NCBI GenBank assembly: GCA_020086605.1
Contig: JACBWW010000015.1
Coordinates: 21,878,504-21,942,503, forward strand
Length of the DNA stretch: 64,000 nucleotides
Source: Lanius collurio
Lineage: Eukaryota; Chordata; Aves; Passeriformes; Laniidae
Direction: 5' to 3'
Shown piece by piece: positions 12,701 to 27,000 of the stretch (its first letter is position 1; each line of letters opens with the position of its first letter). The translations under genes were made by a program, and so were the position numbers. The notes below the pieces were generated by a model, which made no database searches, was not told the DNA's origin, and saw only the letters and a list, made by a program, of their open reading frames with translations.

Positions 12701-15700
12701 AGAAGCTTAGGATCAAATTTACTTCTTGTTCCTGCACCCTGCCTTAGGATACACACGTACATATATGTGTTTAAGTATGTAATACACTGGGAGTAAAACA
12801 CTGACAGCCCATCTCAATAAAAGGAGAGGAACAAGAAGAAAGGGTACATGCTTCCCATGTGAAATGGTAATTGCAAGAGGGACAGAGAATTGGAAAGAAC
12901 ATGAAAGGCACTATATTTGAACAAAATTATTTAAGACAGCCGTTCCCAAACTGAGATCCAGGGTCTAACTCCCTCCTGGGGAGAGCAGCTGGCTGGCTGC
13001 CTGCCTCAGCATCTTTCACCAGCAAGAGGAGCCAGCAGTCAGCCATAACATCCTCCACAAGTTTTCAGTGTGCTGGAGTCCTCTTATGGATTTCTGGCAT
13101 TCACAATCCCTTTTGATTTAAATGGGGCTTGCAAGCCTTCAGAACTGAACACTAGACATTTTTACTAAGAAAGTTTACAGTGCAAAAAATCTTCAGAGGA
13201 AATTTGAAAGAGTAAAAACAGAAGACTGTCTCTAGACAACAGCACTGGGGAGGAATACCCTCCAACTGAAAATAAACCTGTTGCCTGTGACGTTTTTTAC
13301 TTCAGTTAAACTACTCAGTCTTAAATGGCAGACAAAACATCCTGGATTTTGGGTACATCCCAAAGCACCCACATACACCTTGCTGACAGCAGTACTGCTC
13401 CCAAGTGCAGTAAATGGACTTGCACAAAGTGCTCTTCACATGCCTAAGGTTTCCATAGACTGCACTTTCTCGTGGATTTTGTTATTGTTTCTCCAAACTT
13501 CAGCAGTATTTTATAGCTTCTGCCCTCTGAACCACTAACTATTTTTACAATATGGATTAATCCCTTTTCCAGTTTAAAGAAACAGCTGAGATAGCAAACT
13601 CTGAAAATTTCATATTCTAAACTCTAATTAGTTTAATGTAATGTTATTTGTTCAGGAGTGTTGCTCCTTTAGTCAAGTTTCAGTATAATCCCAACATAAT
13701 CCTCAATGTTTTTTTCCCTTTTACATCTCATACTTCTCCGAAACATTTTACATGTTTTGATCTACTAAACACTTACTGTGTGCCTTGTTTTTTGCTTAGT
13801 ATTTTCTTTGATCATTTCTTTGAAACTTAATCCAACAGGTGTTATTTTAATTAAAAGCAATCTGTCATCGTTCTTTTATAATAATTTCATTATTATGGAG
13901 TATATTTTATGTTTTTTCTTCCTCCTAAAAGTCGTTATTTTAGGACTGCATAATAGGTATTATTTTTATGTTTACTGTTTGTCATGTCTACATAGGGTAT
14001 ATATATATATACTTATTCTTCCTATACTGTCATGTTATTTGATCTTAGTGGGATTTCCTCTTGGATTTAAACCCTTGAAAAGAGATGGACCTTCTGGAGA
14101 GCATAAAATTACCAATTTAGTGCAATAACAACAGCATTTTTCCCTGAACACAGCTGTGTTGTCACAGGGGATAGAATTTGACCTTTCACACAATGACAGC
14201 AAAAGTTCTCAGTATTCCCTAAGACATCAAAACAAGGATTGGGGCTCAGTCTTGGAGTAGCCATAGAAAGTTTTTGCAACAAAACTGTTTAAGCTGTTTT
14301 ACTTTTATCCAGCAGGCCATAGGACTGCCTGGTGAAAGTCTGATGGAATCAGCATAATTTGCATAGGAAAAGGTACAATTCTTTGTTGAGGTCTTCCTTT
14401 GGCCATGTTTTGCCTCTTCCAAGTATGTAAGGCTTGATCGAAAAATGGGAGTAAGAAAACTGTGGATTTCTACACCAGGGACCCACCCAAGGCAAAGAAG
14501 TCCCACAATGAAAGATTGGTTTATTCTTGAAGTGGGAAGGAACAGGGTCTCACTCCATTTTAAAATAGGTGTCCTTTCATTTGCAGGTACCCATTTTGCC
14601 AGCCACAGGCTCGGCCATACAATGCCTTTCTCCTACACCAGAGTGGAATATGTAAGACCACAAAAGGCATTCATTAACTCATAAAAGGATCCTTTTCATT
14701 TGCTAACTGTTGTTTGGTGTGGAAAGCAAGGAGAAGCAAGCCATGGAAAACAAAAGAGAGCTGACAAGTAGAACATTACATGTCAGGGATAAAATGCCAC
14801 TAAGAGCCAGGGAATTGTCATCACACTGGAGTTACATCGGACTGTAACCATCTCCAGCACTGTTTCACTAGCTCTCCCCATACACATCACTGTTGCATAG
14901 TGATCTGTCAGTCAAACAACTCTAAAAATAACAGCCAAATACCCTTGAAGTTATGGAACTCCTTCCTTCCTTGATGTGCTGTGCTTTCAAGACCTGCCAT
15001 GTCACACAATCCGTTGGACTGCTGCTCATTTGCATGGCAGAGATGATTTCCAGAGGTTCAGTATACTGGCTTTCTCCTGATGGGGCTCCAAGGGTGAGTC
15101 CTTTGATGCGTTAATGACAGAGCAGTGCATCAGGTGAAAGCCAATGGGTTCCATGTCCAGAAAGCAGCAAAGTTTGTCTTCAGTTTGTTGTAAAAAAATG
15201 AAATTTGCTAGCACAAAAATGTTTAAAACAGGGTTTTTTTTTATCCAGGAATCAGCCACCACATCCCCTTCATGGCTTTGCCATGCCTTCACACTACTCA
15301 GATTTAAAGTATTCATCATTGCATATTCTCCCCTACACAACCTGGCTGCATATTGAAACTTTGAGAAGCCAGTCGTTCGGCCAAATGCTGTTATTACAGT
15401 TTCTCTTCTAAAATAAAAAAATATCATAATAAAAGCACTTAAATTTTTGTAATGCTATCAGGAGGAAAGAGAAAACTTTTAAACCAATTTTCAGTCATAA
15501 AAAATGGTAGCAAAACAACCCAGAGGTAAATACTATTAAAGAAGCAAACAAAAAAATAATCACCACTTAGTGTAATTGTATATTGGAAATTGTAGGAGAT
15601 GTAAGAGATACAAATAAACAAAAACATAATTTGAGAATGGACCCTTGGCACTCTGTCTGAAGCTCTCAACTAGAGGTTGGAGACACTGTCTGTCTTTCCC

Positions 15701-15819
15701 TGGTCCAGGCAATACAATTAGTTCATACATTTCAAGAGGAATCAAGGAAAAGTTTCCTGTCCTACTCGGACTTCTCATGAGAGACATCCAGAGTTCCTCT
15801 TTAGCACCTTTTATCCCAG
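9746..15819. other. Intergenic block upstream of the CpG island
   Basis: The first ~150 bp keep scattered CpGs (shore of the island). Beyond that I see only AT-rich sequence, a purine tract at 10996-11215 and a short (TA)n near 13998-14010. Confidence 0.6.
10996..11215. repeat. Purine-rich (A/G) low-complexity tract
   Basis: It begins with an A15 run and continues as GA-rich sequence (AAAGAGAAAAGAAAAAC, GAAAAGGAAAAGAAGAC) for about 200 bp. Pyrimidines are scarce on the plus strand. No gene overlaps it. Confidence 0.75.
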
Positions 15820-16210
15820 NNNNNNNNNNNNNNNNNNNNNNNNNNNNNNNNNNNNNNNNNNNNNNNNNNNNNNNNNNNNNNNNNNNNNNNNNNNNNNNNN
15901 NNNNNNNNNNNNNNNNNNNNNNNNNNNNNNNNNNNNNNNNNNNNNNNNNNNNNNNNNNNNNNNNNNNNNNNNNNNNNNNNNNNNNNNNNNNNNNNNNNNN
16001 NNNNNNNNNNNNNNNNNNNNNNNNNNNNNNNNNNNNNNNNNNNNNNNNNNNNNNNNNNNNNNNNNNNNNNNNNNNNNNNNNNNNNNNNNNNNNNNNNNNN
16101 NNNNNNNNNNNNNNNNNNNNNNNNNNNNNNNNNNNNNNNNNNNNNNNNNNNNNNNNNNNNNNNNNNNNNNNNNNNNNNNNNNNNNNNNNNNNNNNNNNNN
16201 NNNNNNNNNN
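15820..16210. other. Assembly gap (391 N)
   Basis: Unbroken run of N. The sequence on both sides is AT-rich and gives no clue to its content; a CR1 fragment begins about 370 bp to the right. The real length of the gap may differ from 391. Confidence 1.
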
Positions 16211-16579
16211 TTCGCTGCTCTTTGTTTACAGTAATAAGTGAATAATAATAAATAAAATACTTTATGGCAATGAAATAATAATTTTAAAAAAAAATTCAAG
16301 AAGAACTAACCCAACAATACACATCTAACAGTTTACACTCACATCTGAAAACAAAGAGCAGCCAGCAGAATTTGCCAGGTGCATTAGATGGTAAACAATG
16401 ATGCAAAACTTGCATGGAAGATTGTACAAGGGGGATACTCTGGGAAGGTTAACTTCATTTTCACTCAGGAAAGCAACATGCAAAGACTGTGTTTATAGTG
16501 CAAAACACTGCCTTTGGGGTATTTTGAAATAGAGATCAAAGTTCAGTTTGACCAAAAATACAGGCACAGTCAAATCCCT
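16211..16579. other. AT-rich sequence between gap and CR1 fragment
   Basis: Nothing recognised. An open frame beginning at 16514 runs into the CR1 RT, but its first residues lack clear CR1 resemblance, so the boundary is uncertain. Confidence 0.5.
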
Positions 16580-17270
16580 TTCTGGATTCTTATACTAACT
16601 TCCCAGTTAGGAGAAGTGGCTGATGCTGTTGATAAGCCATCCTCCATCATACTTGAAAAATCATGGCAGTCAGGGAAGTTCCCAACTGAAGAAATGGAAA
16701 CAACACTTCTATTTTTAAAAAACAGAAGAAAGGAAGACCCGGGGAGCTACAGACAGGTGAGCCTCACCTCTGTGTCTGGGAAGATCATGGAGCAGGTCTT
16801 CATGGAAGCCATGCTAAGTCACACATGAGATAAGGAGGTGACCAGAGACAGCCAGCACAGCTTTACTAAGTGCAAATCATGCCTGACCAATCTGTCAGTC
16901 CCCTACAGTGGAGTGATGGCAACAGTCAACAAGGGGAGACCAAGCAGTGTCATCTGCCTTGAATTTTGTAGGGCCTTTGACACAGTCCCACATGACAGCC
17001 TTATCTCCAAACTGGAGAGACAGGTACTTGATGGATGGACTGTTCAGTGGATAAGGTATTGGCCGGGTAGTCAATGTCTCTATGTCCAGTTGGAGGCTGG
17101 TAACAAGTGGTGTCCCTCAGGGCTCTGCCTTGGGACTGGCACTCTTTAATATCTTATCAGCAACCCCAGACTGTGGGATCAAGTGCACCCTCAGCAAGCT
17201 GGCAGATGGCACAAAGCTGAGCAGGGTGTCTGATGCAACAGAAGGAAAGGATGACATCCAGGGATGGCAC
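16580..17270 (+). mobile_element. CR1 LINE reverse-transcriptase fragment, 3' end missing
   Basis: Plus-strand frames carry RT text typical of CR1: KEDPGSYRQVSLTSVSGKIM, CRAFDTVPHDSLISKLER and SGVPQGSALGLALFNIL. A stop lies at ~16826-16828 and a frameshift near 17085. The catalytic motif is degraded (LADGTKLS for a FADDTKLS-type box). Similarity fades at ~17270 without the usual CR1 3' UTR and octamers, which is unusual for this family. The upstream part approaches the assembly gap at 15820-16210. Confidence 0.88.
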
Positions 17271-20222
17271 CAAACTGCTTTGGAGCACAAATTGCTTTTT
17301 GTTACTGTTCAATCATGCTCTCTCTCCCCCTTGCCCCACCAGAGTGAAAGGATGCTGAGCTGCAAGGCTGCAGTGTCAGGGAACAGCAAGAGGGGCTGCC
17401 CAGTTCTGGGGGAGCTGAGGGCAGCCCCAGCACCAGTCATACACACACTTGCTCATCAGGACCCTGTCCCCCCATAGTACCTGAACACTGGGGAGAGCTG
17501 GTCCTTCGATGGCTCTCGACATGGCAAGGTGTGAGCCACATCTGGGGTTCCAGGCACAAGCAGCAGGAGATAGGGCTGGAGAAAGTTGTGCTCAGAAGGA
17601 ACAAGGACGTAATCCATCCTGACCTTCAGTGGAGCTACTGGCTACCTGGGTAGGATGTGTGAGTGGAAGTCTCATGTGGGGCTTTTCTGGGCAATTAAGG
17701 CTCATTAATATATTCAATCATATTGGTAATAGGTGGGGGGCTCAAGGCTGGAGCTCATTCCCCAATTTATTATTTTGCACAGGAAAAGTGTGTGCCATAA
17801 ATGCAAACATCGAAAGTTGAGACTCTCGAGATCCCAGGGACAAGCTATCTCCCTTAACTTGCCCTGTCTTAGGAAAGCTGAGGACACACTCCACAGGAGG
17901 CTTCTCCAGCTATAACTGGAGCACAAACAAATTAATACAAGACACTGTTGACTTCCTCTCTTTTTCTTTTCAAGAAAATGTGTTCTCTCAAAGTGTTCTG
18001 AAAGTCACTGAGTTTAGGAACAACAGACACTCTATACTGGAGCAGTGAAGGGAACAGGCTCTGCTGGGTGAACTGGCATAATTATGCTTGGGTGCCTCAC
18101 AAAAGACAACACGAGTTCCCAATAGTACCAAGCAGTAAGTTATAGCAGGTGCAAAACTCAAGGGCAGTTCCTCTGGTTTATCAAGCCTCTGCAAGGAATG
18201 AAAAATAAAATTAAACTGAAAGCTATGATTTGGTCAAGGTCAAATACTTTTGAATGCATTTTACCACTCTTTAGGATTTTAATTCCTTGTTAAATCATGA
18301 GAAAACAATTAGCTCACCCTTGGGATCAGTTCACTAAGCAAAAGACTGTCATATTGCCAATTAGCACATACATAAAGGAACCTAATCATGAAACATTACA
18401 GTCATAATCTTCAAATACCCCAATGAAATTCTCTTTTTGGAGACATGAGCCTCATCAGAGTTACACTGATCCCATCAAAAAACAAAGCTATTACATAACT
18501 ATACACTCCATTTACCAACACTGCAACATTTACCAGAAAAAAAACACTGCTGAGGACTACTAAAGTGGACTCTTATATCACAGTTCCCAGTAGTGATAAT
18601 GTAATGTTTTAGATTTGTTCTTTGGACCAGCTTCTCACCATTTATAAGATGTTTCTATTGTTTCCTGGGTTAAAACAATCTGTTTTACAAATTGTAATGA
18701 TGCTTCTTCTGCATCCTATGAAAGTTACCCTGAGGCATTTCCCACAGTCTCCACAGTGAGAAAACAGCAGCATGAGATGGGCACAGGAATTGGAGCTCAG
18801 TGAATTTTTAAAATCTGGCCAAAACAAGGGAACAGATTGTTGTCAGCCATAGATCAGATAATAAATGATGTTTTAAATGTATATTCTGAATCAGGGCCAT
18901 GCACCTATTTTTGCTCTCAAACACGCACTGCCTTGTGCTGTATACACAGCACACTGACAGCATACTGAGAAGAATTGTTTCTGGAGCCTTTTAAGTTGTA
19001 TTATCTTGGTTCATTAGAATTTGCACATTCCAGCAAATGACTTGTCCCCTCATCAATGGACTCTGCCATGCTGGATTGTGCTTATGGGGCTTGGAAAATT
19101 TAAGTTTTCTGAGTGATGCTTGTGCCAAAGCATCAGCAGCTTTAATTTCACAGGATTATTCTCGCAGTCCTTAAGATCAAGTTTCTACTGAAGCCTCAAA
19201 ATAAAAGTACCTGAGTGATCCTGAAGACCATTTAGCATGAATCTGTGCAAAATATTTCTCATCATAATCACTTTTCAGCCAGACACCATGTATTTGCTTA
19301 CCCATGCCCCAGGCAGCTGACAGGGCGGCTTGCCTGCTCCCCCCAGCCCAGGAAGCGCTTTCCACCACACCCAGGGTTTCTTACAGGTCAAAGCTTTTTA
19401 TTTCAATTATGAACCTTGGGCAGAATGTCAAACAAAACAGTTATTTGCTTAGTTTGGGCTACCACCCTGTCTCTGAAACTCCTTCCTTTCAGTTCCTCTG
19501 CTTTGGGGACTTGTTGTACAGGGACTATTGTAGGACATTGCCTGAAACATCAATAGGGAGCATCTGGACTTGTTTCAGACAGGTTTTGCAGCTGTATGGG
19601 GCTGACTGGCCAGGGGCCTCTCCAGCCTGTTCAAAGAGCTGTCTTTTGTGCTGAGAGAACTCTCTGTTTGGTACAGAACACACCTTTGTCTACAGACTCG
19701 CCTCTTGTGGCTTTCAGGCTTCAGAGCTTTGTTTTGATTGCAGCACACGTGTGTGCTGGTGCCCCTCAAACACTCACACCTCTCCCAGGGACATCAAACC
19801 TGACACTGGACAAGATGGACTAATAGCAGAGGCAAAAGCTGTGCCAAAAGTCATGTCTAGTCTGAGGAATCTTTCATGGCATAATTTCTGACAGATTTAT
19901 GAGCAAGAACAGGGTGTGGATCATCTTCCCAGATCAGCTACCTGTATTTTCCTTCCTTGACGTCTTGTACTCCATCACTGTTTGTGATGAAATATTCCCA
20001 TTTTATTCTCTGCTTGTAGTGAGCACCAATAATTCCAGCGTGCCAAAGGGTTTTATTTGGCTTACAGGGCTCTTCTTAGGGACCAATGGTTAAGAAAACT
20101 TGTTGATAAGCAATATGGAAAAGGCCAGGCTGTGCAGTTCATATTTCCCCATAAAATTAAGCAGGATAGATTTAAAAAAAAAAATCTAGCACTGCTAGTA
20201 TTTTATTTTGTCCTTTTCTGGG

Positions 20223-20238
20223 AAAAAAAAAAAAAAAA
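20223..20238. repeat. A16 homopolymer
   Basis: Run of 16 A; a second A-run lies at 20173-20184. No associated element was recognised. Confidence 0.9.
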
Positions 20239-23200
20239 GAACAGTTTTAATGTTTGGTCCCCCTGGAGCCCCTTGGCTTTTTCCCACATCTTCCAGATAA
20301 GGAAATCAACATAAATATTTGGCTTAAGTTAAAGGTGATGTCTTCAGGGAAGGCCAGCAGCTTTGCTTTTCCAGGGAGGCTACTGGGATGCGGTGGCCAG
20401 CTCTAGCTGTGGCTGCTTGGCCCAAGCACCTCCATTACTGTGCCTCCATTCCCCTCTCACCCGTCTGCCTTCTCTGCTCACACATAAATTCCTTCAGTTA
20501 GGGACCCTCTGCATGTGTGAGCACAGGACTCAGGCAAAAAGGGGTCTTGTCTTTCACAGAGAAACATGCTAACAAATAAAAACATATAGCAGGACTCTTC
20601 CTCTTAATTCACTATCATTTGGAAGTTTGTCTTTCCATAACCTCAGCATCAGATGCATTGCTCTTATTTTCTTTGTGCCTGTTTAAGAGGAACATGAAAC
20701 CATCAAGGGACAGATTGCTGTGCTAACTCTGTAATGTAGCAAAGCATTAGAAACACAACTCCACCAAAAAAGAAAAAAAAATTGCAATACTTTATATTTG
20801 TGAAATAATTTTTCATAAGATGAAAGTTGATTATTCTTGGACTGTGAGATGGGATAATACCACTGTTGTCAGCATTTGGCTCACAAATAACAAATGCACA
20901 GTGTCTGAATGGATTTTTTGGGGGGAGTTGAGGTGTGTAACCTAACATTCGGAATTAGATTTTTCTGAGCCATGAATATGAGTATTGACAAAAAGAACCT
21001 TTTTAGCTCTGTGCTTTCCATGACTTTGCTCTTTATTCCCAAAGCTGCTCGTGACAGCTTATTCATTCCCTGAGACTGTTTATTCCTGGTAAAAAGAGCA
21101 CACCCAACCCAGTGCAGATATACATGCAGATAAGTAGTTTTCAACCCAGCAGGGCGGAGGGTTGCTTCTAGAGGACCATGAAAGGACAACAGAAAAAACT
21201 ATTTCATATGCACTAATCTGAAACATGCATAATTTCTGGAAAGAGCCACCCTATGACTGAAAAAACCTAACAATATTAAAAATATTGGAAAACTCTGACA
21301 TAGATGAAGTAGTAATTTGCCACATCTGGAAATCCAGTGGAGACTGTGCCAGGAGATCTCAGTACCTGCTTCTGAGGTCTTGTGCTGTTACTTAGCCTTA
21401 AGAGGTAAAATCTCTTGTTTTGTCTTCCACAGTGGAATAATATAAAGGAAATGGGAGAGAAAGAGAGAGATGGTGTTCACACAGTCTCTTGTAAATGACT
21501 ACACTGCATCTTCATTATCTGAATCAAAGGTACACAATTATTCTTTGACTTAAACAAATCCCTCCAAGAATATTTAGACAACAGCAAGAAAACGTCTTCA
21601 CCTTGGGTGTGCAGACTTACTCTGTGCCAAAAATTAGCCTCAATATATGCCAAAACTGGTGACCTGCTTGTAGTCATGTATGGTATATGCACTTATGTAT
21701 GCTAGGAAACACAAGCTGGGCTATGGAAGTCTTGTGTCATTGCTTTTTCTGCTCCACTTTATGACTCAACAGCTCTTACCCGGAAATGAGATTGAAATAA
21801 ATTCAATTATTAATTACAAATATTAGCATATGGCCTTCAAAAAAATTCAAAGCACCCTTTACAGCATGCCCTCTGTCTCAAGGCAAGAAATGACCCACTC
21901 CTAGCGCAGAATTCAACATTCAAATAATTCAACATTCAAATCTCTTCATGTTTTTTCCATTTGTGACAAAATTGCTGGCTGCAGTTTGTATAATTTACAA
22001 TATTCATTCCCCAAGTTGTCCCTCATGTCTCCTAACCCAGGTTTGTTCAACTTGCTCTTGACAACCTTGATAATTGGAGTTAACTGAAACAAAAATTCTG
22101 AGCTCCCCTAATAACCAGAGTGGGAATCACCAGCAAGGACTTATGAAACCCTGATAACTGCTGTATAAATATCCAACCCTGTAATGCAGTATGTACCAGT
22201 ATCACATTTAGTTTATAAACTTAATACTGGTTTTCCATCAGAAAAATCATGACCACCATGTATTTTATACAATGACCACTATTACTAAACCTCATTAATT
22301 AATCTAAAAGCCAAAGAAGTTTTGTTTTCTGAGTGGTCTCCCCATGGTCATCAAGACATTACCTCTTTAGCTGTGAATGAAATTCAAAAGCACTGTTCAC
22401 ATCTGAAGGATCTCATTTCACATCTGTGGAATGTGAGGAATTTCTGAAAGGCAGAAAAGTATTGAGCACAGATGTGTGTCCATTCATTATCCTCAACACA
22501 ATGGATACAATATATTAGTCAGTTTTGGAAAATCTCTTGCCAACTGTTGATATACGAGGGAAACCTGCAAATAATTTAGTGAGGATTGGTCTGTAGTCTG
22601 TCTGTAGTTGATCTGTGACACACTAACATCCGCCTGAAGAACTGTTAATGAACACTGTTAATTTATGCCTGTCTCTGCAAAATGCAGAGGTGGACTTAGG
22701 AGAAAGACCTTTCTTCTCACCATAGTTACATCCATGGGGCATAAGGATATCTGTCCCAGATATCATGGTCCAGGGACAGACCTCAATGAGCTGAGCTAGG
22801 TAACTGGGGACACAGTGAAGGACTTTGGTCTGTAAGCCCCACAGGGCATGGAGCCCATATCAAGAATGCTCACAGCAGCACCTCACCCCAGAGCAAGAGA
22901 CTTTGGGCTGTCAGGGCTAGAGTGAAAGAAGCTGGGACCTAACAGAAGGAGGAAACTCAGAGGATGGAGTGGGGTCAACTCCCTCATAATTCTTTACTTA
23001 AAAGGTGGTCATCTAGGGTAGGACTCCTCTATTCCATAATCGAAGATGGATTGGAGACGAAAAGAAGGTCTAGGCCTACCTCTGCACTGAAGGATTCTCC
23101 CATGCCCCTGGTTACTGTGACTACACAAGTGATCTGGGAGAATGAGATGAAAATCCAGGAATTTTCATGCACCTTATGTGGGCCAGTTAATATAGAATTG

Positions 23201-24008
23201 TTATTATTTTTATATTGCTCAGACACAAATTAAGCTGTAACAAAACAAAGGTCTATAGCATGGGCTCTAGGACGCTTTTCAGAGATAGAACATTCTGACC
23301 TTTCATTCCCTTCAGTACCAGAAAAAATATCTTCTCACATGGTGAATAATCTGACTAGGATGTTATTATGGAAATTAAGGCCTTTTTCTCTTCTTCCAAC
23401 TACGTTTCAAGAGTCAGAAGCAGCTGTGACTTCATTTATATAATCATTTCAGTATGTATCAGGCATTTTCTGAGTATGCCTACAACTGGACAAAACCAGT
23501 TGTTGGGCCTTTTATTGTTTTGTTTCCTGGGTTGAATTTTTTTCCCCATTTCTCAGGGAATCACTATTTATGTGAGTAGGTACTGCCACTATTAGCAAAA
23601 CCTGACAGGCCCATTCAGACTTAAACATGCTTTTGAAATGGCTTGCACAGGCAACTCTTATACTTCATTTCAGGGACGTCAAGATCAACTACTCCTAAGG
23701 ACTTCAGGGTAAAAAAGCACTGTTTAAAGACCTTGATGTGTTTCACTTCCATGCTAACAGCTGGGTTGCTTAGTCCTATGAAGATGAGGGTAAAATGTTC
23801 AAAGGTACCACCTGAGGCACCTGGAGAATGCAATACCAAGCAGGAAAGCTCCTGGAATCACCAGGTACCTCCAGAGTCAAGCTGCAGCTTAGCTAGCTTT
23901 TTCAGAGCGGTTTTGAATGGAGGTTCCTAAGATGTTTAATGGCCTTTTCCACTGTACTGGTTGCTGGTAGCAGTAGCAGACAGATGGTTTTTGTAGATTA
24001 TGAAATAT

Positions 24009-24029
24009 AAAAAAAAAAAAAAAAAAAAA
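24009..24029. repeat. A21 homopolymer
   Basis: Run of 21 A, preceded by TGAAATAT. I see no LINE 3' end next to it. Confidence 0.95.
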
Positions 24030-27000
24030 TGGAAAATGCCAGTCATGCCAGTTTTCTCAGAAGTTCTTTCCAAGTTTCTGAAGTGTACAGCAGTTGGAAA
24101 CCTCGTGGGCATTACTACCTGTAACTTCTTTGTCACTATGCCAACAGAGGGATTGAAAACCCAGGCTACAGCCTCAAAGCCCCTCATCAAATGAAGGGAC
24201 CCCATCCATTCGCTTGGATCAGTGTCATCCTTGGTGGATTAAAGAGGAGCTGCAGAGTCTGCCTGCAGTGCAACAGTGTGTAAATGGAGAAACCAGACTG
24301 ATGCTGACAATAGCTATGACTCTCCTCAGAGAGGATAGTCCTGAGCTGCTCTTAGGCGGGAAAGGATTACCATGACACTGTGGTTGTGCCAGGACAAATG
24401 TTTTCCCCATCATTTTTATGGTAGGGCAGGCCAGCTCTGCATCACACCGTCTTCAGAGTTCATTACATCTGGTTTTGGTTTTGTGAAATTCTTGATGCCC
24501 TTGTTACCACAAATCCAGTCATGCAGTGGTGGCTATAAAGGCACCAATGCATGGCTGTAGCAAGGGATTCCGTATTTCAGGAGATGCATCTGCTATTCAT
24601 TCCTAGGCAGTCATCTGATGCTGCTAGATTATATAATGAATTTGAATCTGGCAAGAATGAAAAGGAATCCTATAACAAAAGTAGAAACCTGTTTCACATA
24701 CCAGATCAAAACAGGCAAGAATGATGGAAAGAAACTGTTTCGAAACTGAACATCACACATTCCAGTTGCAAAGCTTGGCAGACAGTCAAGAGACTGAGTG
24801 GAGACTCTGGTCTGGGAAAAGGGAGTACCCTGTCACAGCAAACTCCACAACATCACAGCTGATGGCCAATGGCACAGACCCCTAATTGAAATAAGGCTCT
24901 CAGTCATGCATTAAAAAATGACGGTTTCTGAGGCAGCAGATTCCTAATGTCAGCAGGAACCTGATTGCTTCTTCCCCGTGTCCGAGCTCGGGCTGGCTCT
25001 TCGTCCGCAGCACGTGACTTTTGGGACCAGCACTTAAACACTCAGCAGAAGTTGATATGCTGTGATTTATGAACTGTTATATTCCACACCGTGGAGCCCA
25101 AGCACGCAAGGATGGGCAAGGATTATAGATATTCCCAAGGCAGGGAAACCAGTGACAAACAGGAGGGAGCCTCTGACCTGCATCTTGGCTGTGCACTGCC
25201 CCACAGCCTTATGGGAAAGCTAGTCCTTTGGGAAAGACACTGCAGAGGGGTGGTGTGACCAAAGACACAAACACTAAATGCTGAGCAATGATAAAAGGAG
25301 TTGATGTTGCACTTAGTCATCTCCCTTTGGTTTAGGATATCATACAATATGGATAACTGATAGCAATTTCCTTGTTTTTCATCAGTTCCTTCCAGGATAG
25401 ATGCATAAGTGGTGCTTCACTTTGCGAACTGAACAAGAAAGTGGCCTCCTACACAGTTTACCTTCACTTCTAACTTCTCAGATATGTATGTATGTATTTA
25501 TCTGTATACCTATAGGCATGTTCATAAATTTCATACACTCCACGTTTACGTTCACAGATGCACTGACAATTCCAGTTGTTTGGTTTTTTTTTTTGTGCAA
25601 CAGAAGGCATCTAAAATGCAATGGCTGTACCTTGACCATTTTGGTCCAAAGGACAGGAATGACAACCAGTAAGACCAGGACATCAGTGAATACATCTTTG
25701 ATGCTGGTATTTTTCCAAGCACTGGTCCTTTTTAAAGAGTTATTCCAAGCTGACGAATAGCACTAAACTTAAAATCACTGAGCTCTGTAATTGAGTTGCT
25801 GCATTTATTACTCTGATGTAGCATTGGACTCGAGCACTGATCCAGCATCTGTTCAAACCTCTGTGTTCTGTAAATGGTAGGAGGGGGGTGAAAGAGTCAG
25901 GGTCAAATCACAAGATCTGCTGCTTTTCTCCATCTGCAGAGCTCCAGCTTCTCAGCACCGTTTGGGAGGGGGACTTGTAGCCTACAGGGTAACAGTGCTG
26001 TTGGCTTCTTTCTATGTCTTCTTTGCCAAAAAAGAAAAAAAAAATCCTTACAAAATACACATAGTGGTGAGAAAGAGATTCCAAATACTGAGGAGCTTGT
26101 TGCTGTAGCTGCCCCCTTGCCTATTGAAAGGCAAAGCTCAGCAGAGCTCAGAAACGAAATCTGACTCTGAGTTGTTATAACCATGAACCATTTCTTTCTA
26201 CGGAGCTGTGCAACAGACTGGAACTCAGGCAGTAAAAAGTGCTTGTGTTGCCACCCACCAGGTGTCTAGAAGGTGGTCTGCTACCCTCAGAATTCACTGA
26301 ATTAATAAGGCCTCTATACCTAGAAAACCCAGATAGTGATGTCTCACTTCCGCATATGAGAAACCAATATTTCAGTGCAACTCCATCGCATGGATTTTAT
26401 AACCAAACCCTAATTACTGATCAGTCCTTCTCAAAAATCTGCCTTGAATCAAGTACACATCAGAATATTTAATTGGCAGAGTTAAAAATCATCAAATCCA
26501 ATAATCAGCCTTGCAAACAGAAATACAACGTATATGATTTTAGTGACTAATATGTTGCTGTTATTTTCAACTCAAAAGACCAAATATTTTCCCCATGTGT
26601 AGCATATGAGAAAATCCAGATTCCATGCACTTCAGTTTTCATCTGTTTCATATCAAACAGTCCACTTGCATTTCTCTCATAATGGTAAAAGTAAGGCTAA
26701 CCTATTCAGCAACTGACTGTCACTTCTGGGCCTGAGCCCTCAGTCTCATCTTAGACTATGTCCTGTTACTACCAGGAAAATGAAGTGTCTGAGAAGTAAT
26801 GGATCTATCCCTTCACTGTTCAGAGAAAAATGATGTATTTTTTTCTCACACTTGAGAAAAAAAGATGAAAAACAGATTTTGAGCTATTTAAAAGTTGCCA
26901 AACAAATTTCTTTAAAACTTAATTATAGAATATATGATTGTCATCCTACTGGGACATTTGTATCAGGACACCCATTGGGAATGAATTCCATGTCCAGAAT

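Noticed and set aside
15645..16299. Frames running through the N gap
   Set aside because: Mostly unknown residues; an artefact of reading through N.
19300..19830. Possible retroviral or coding remnant suggested by overlapping frames
   Set aside because: No conserved motif, LTR edge or splice site could be recognised.
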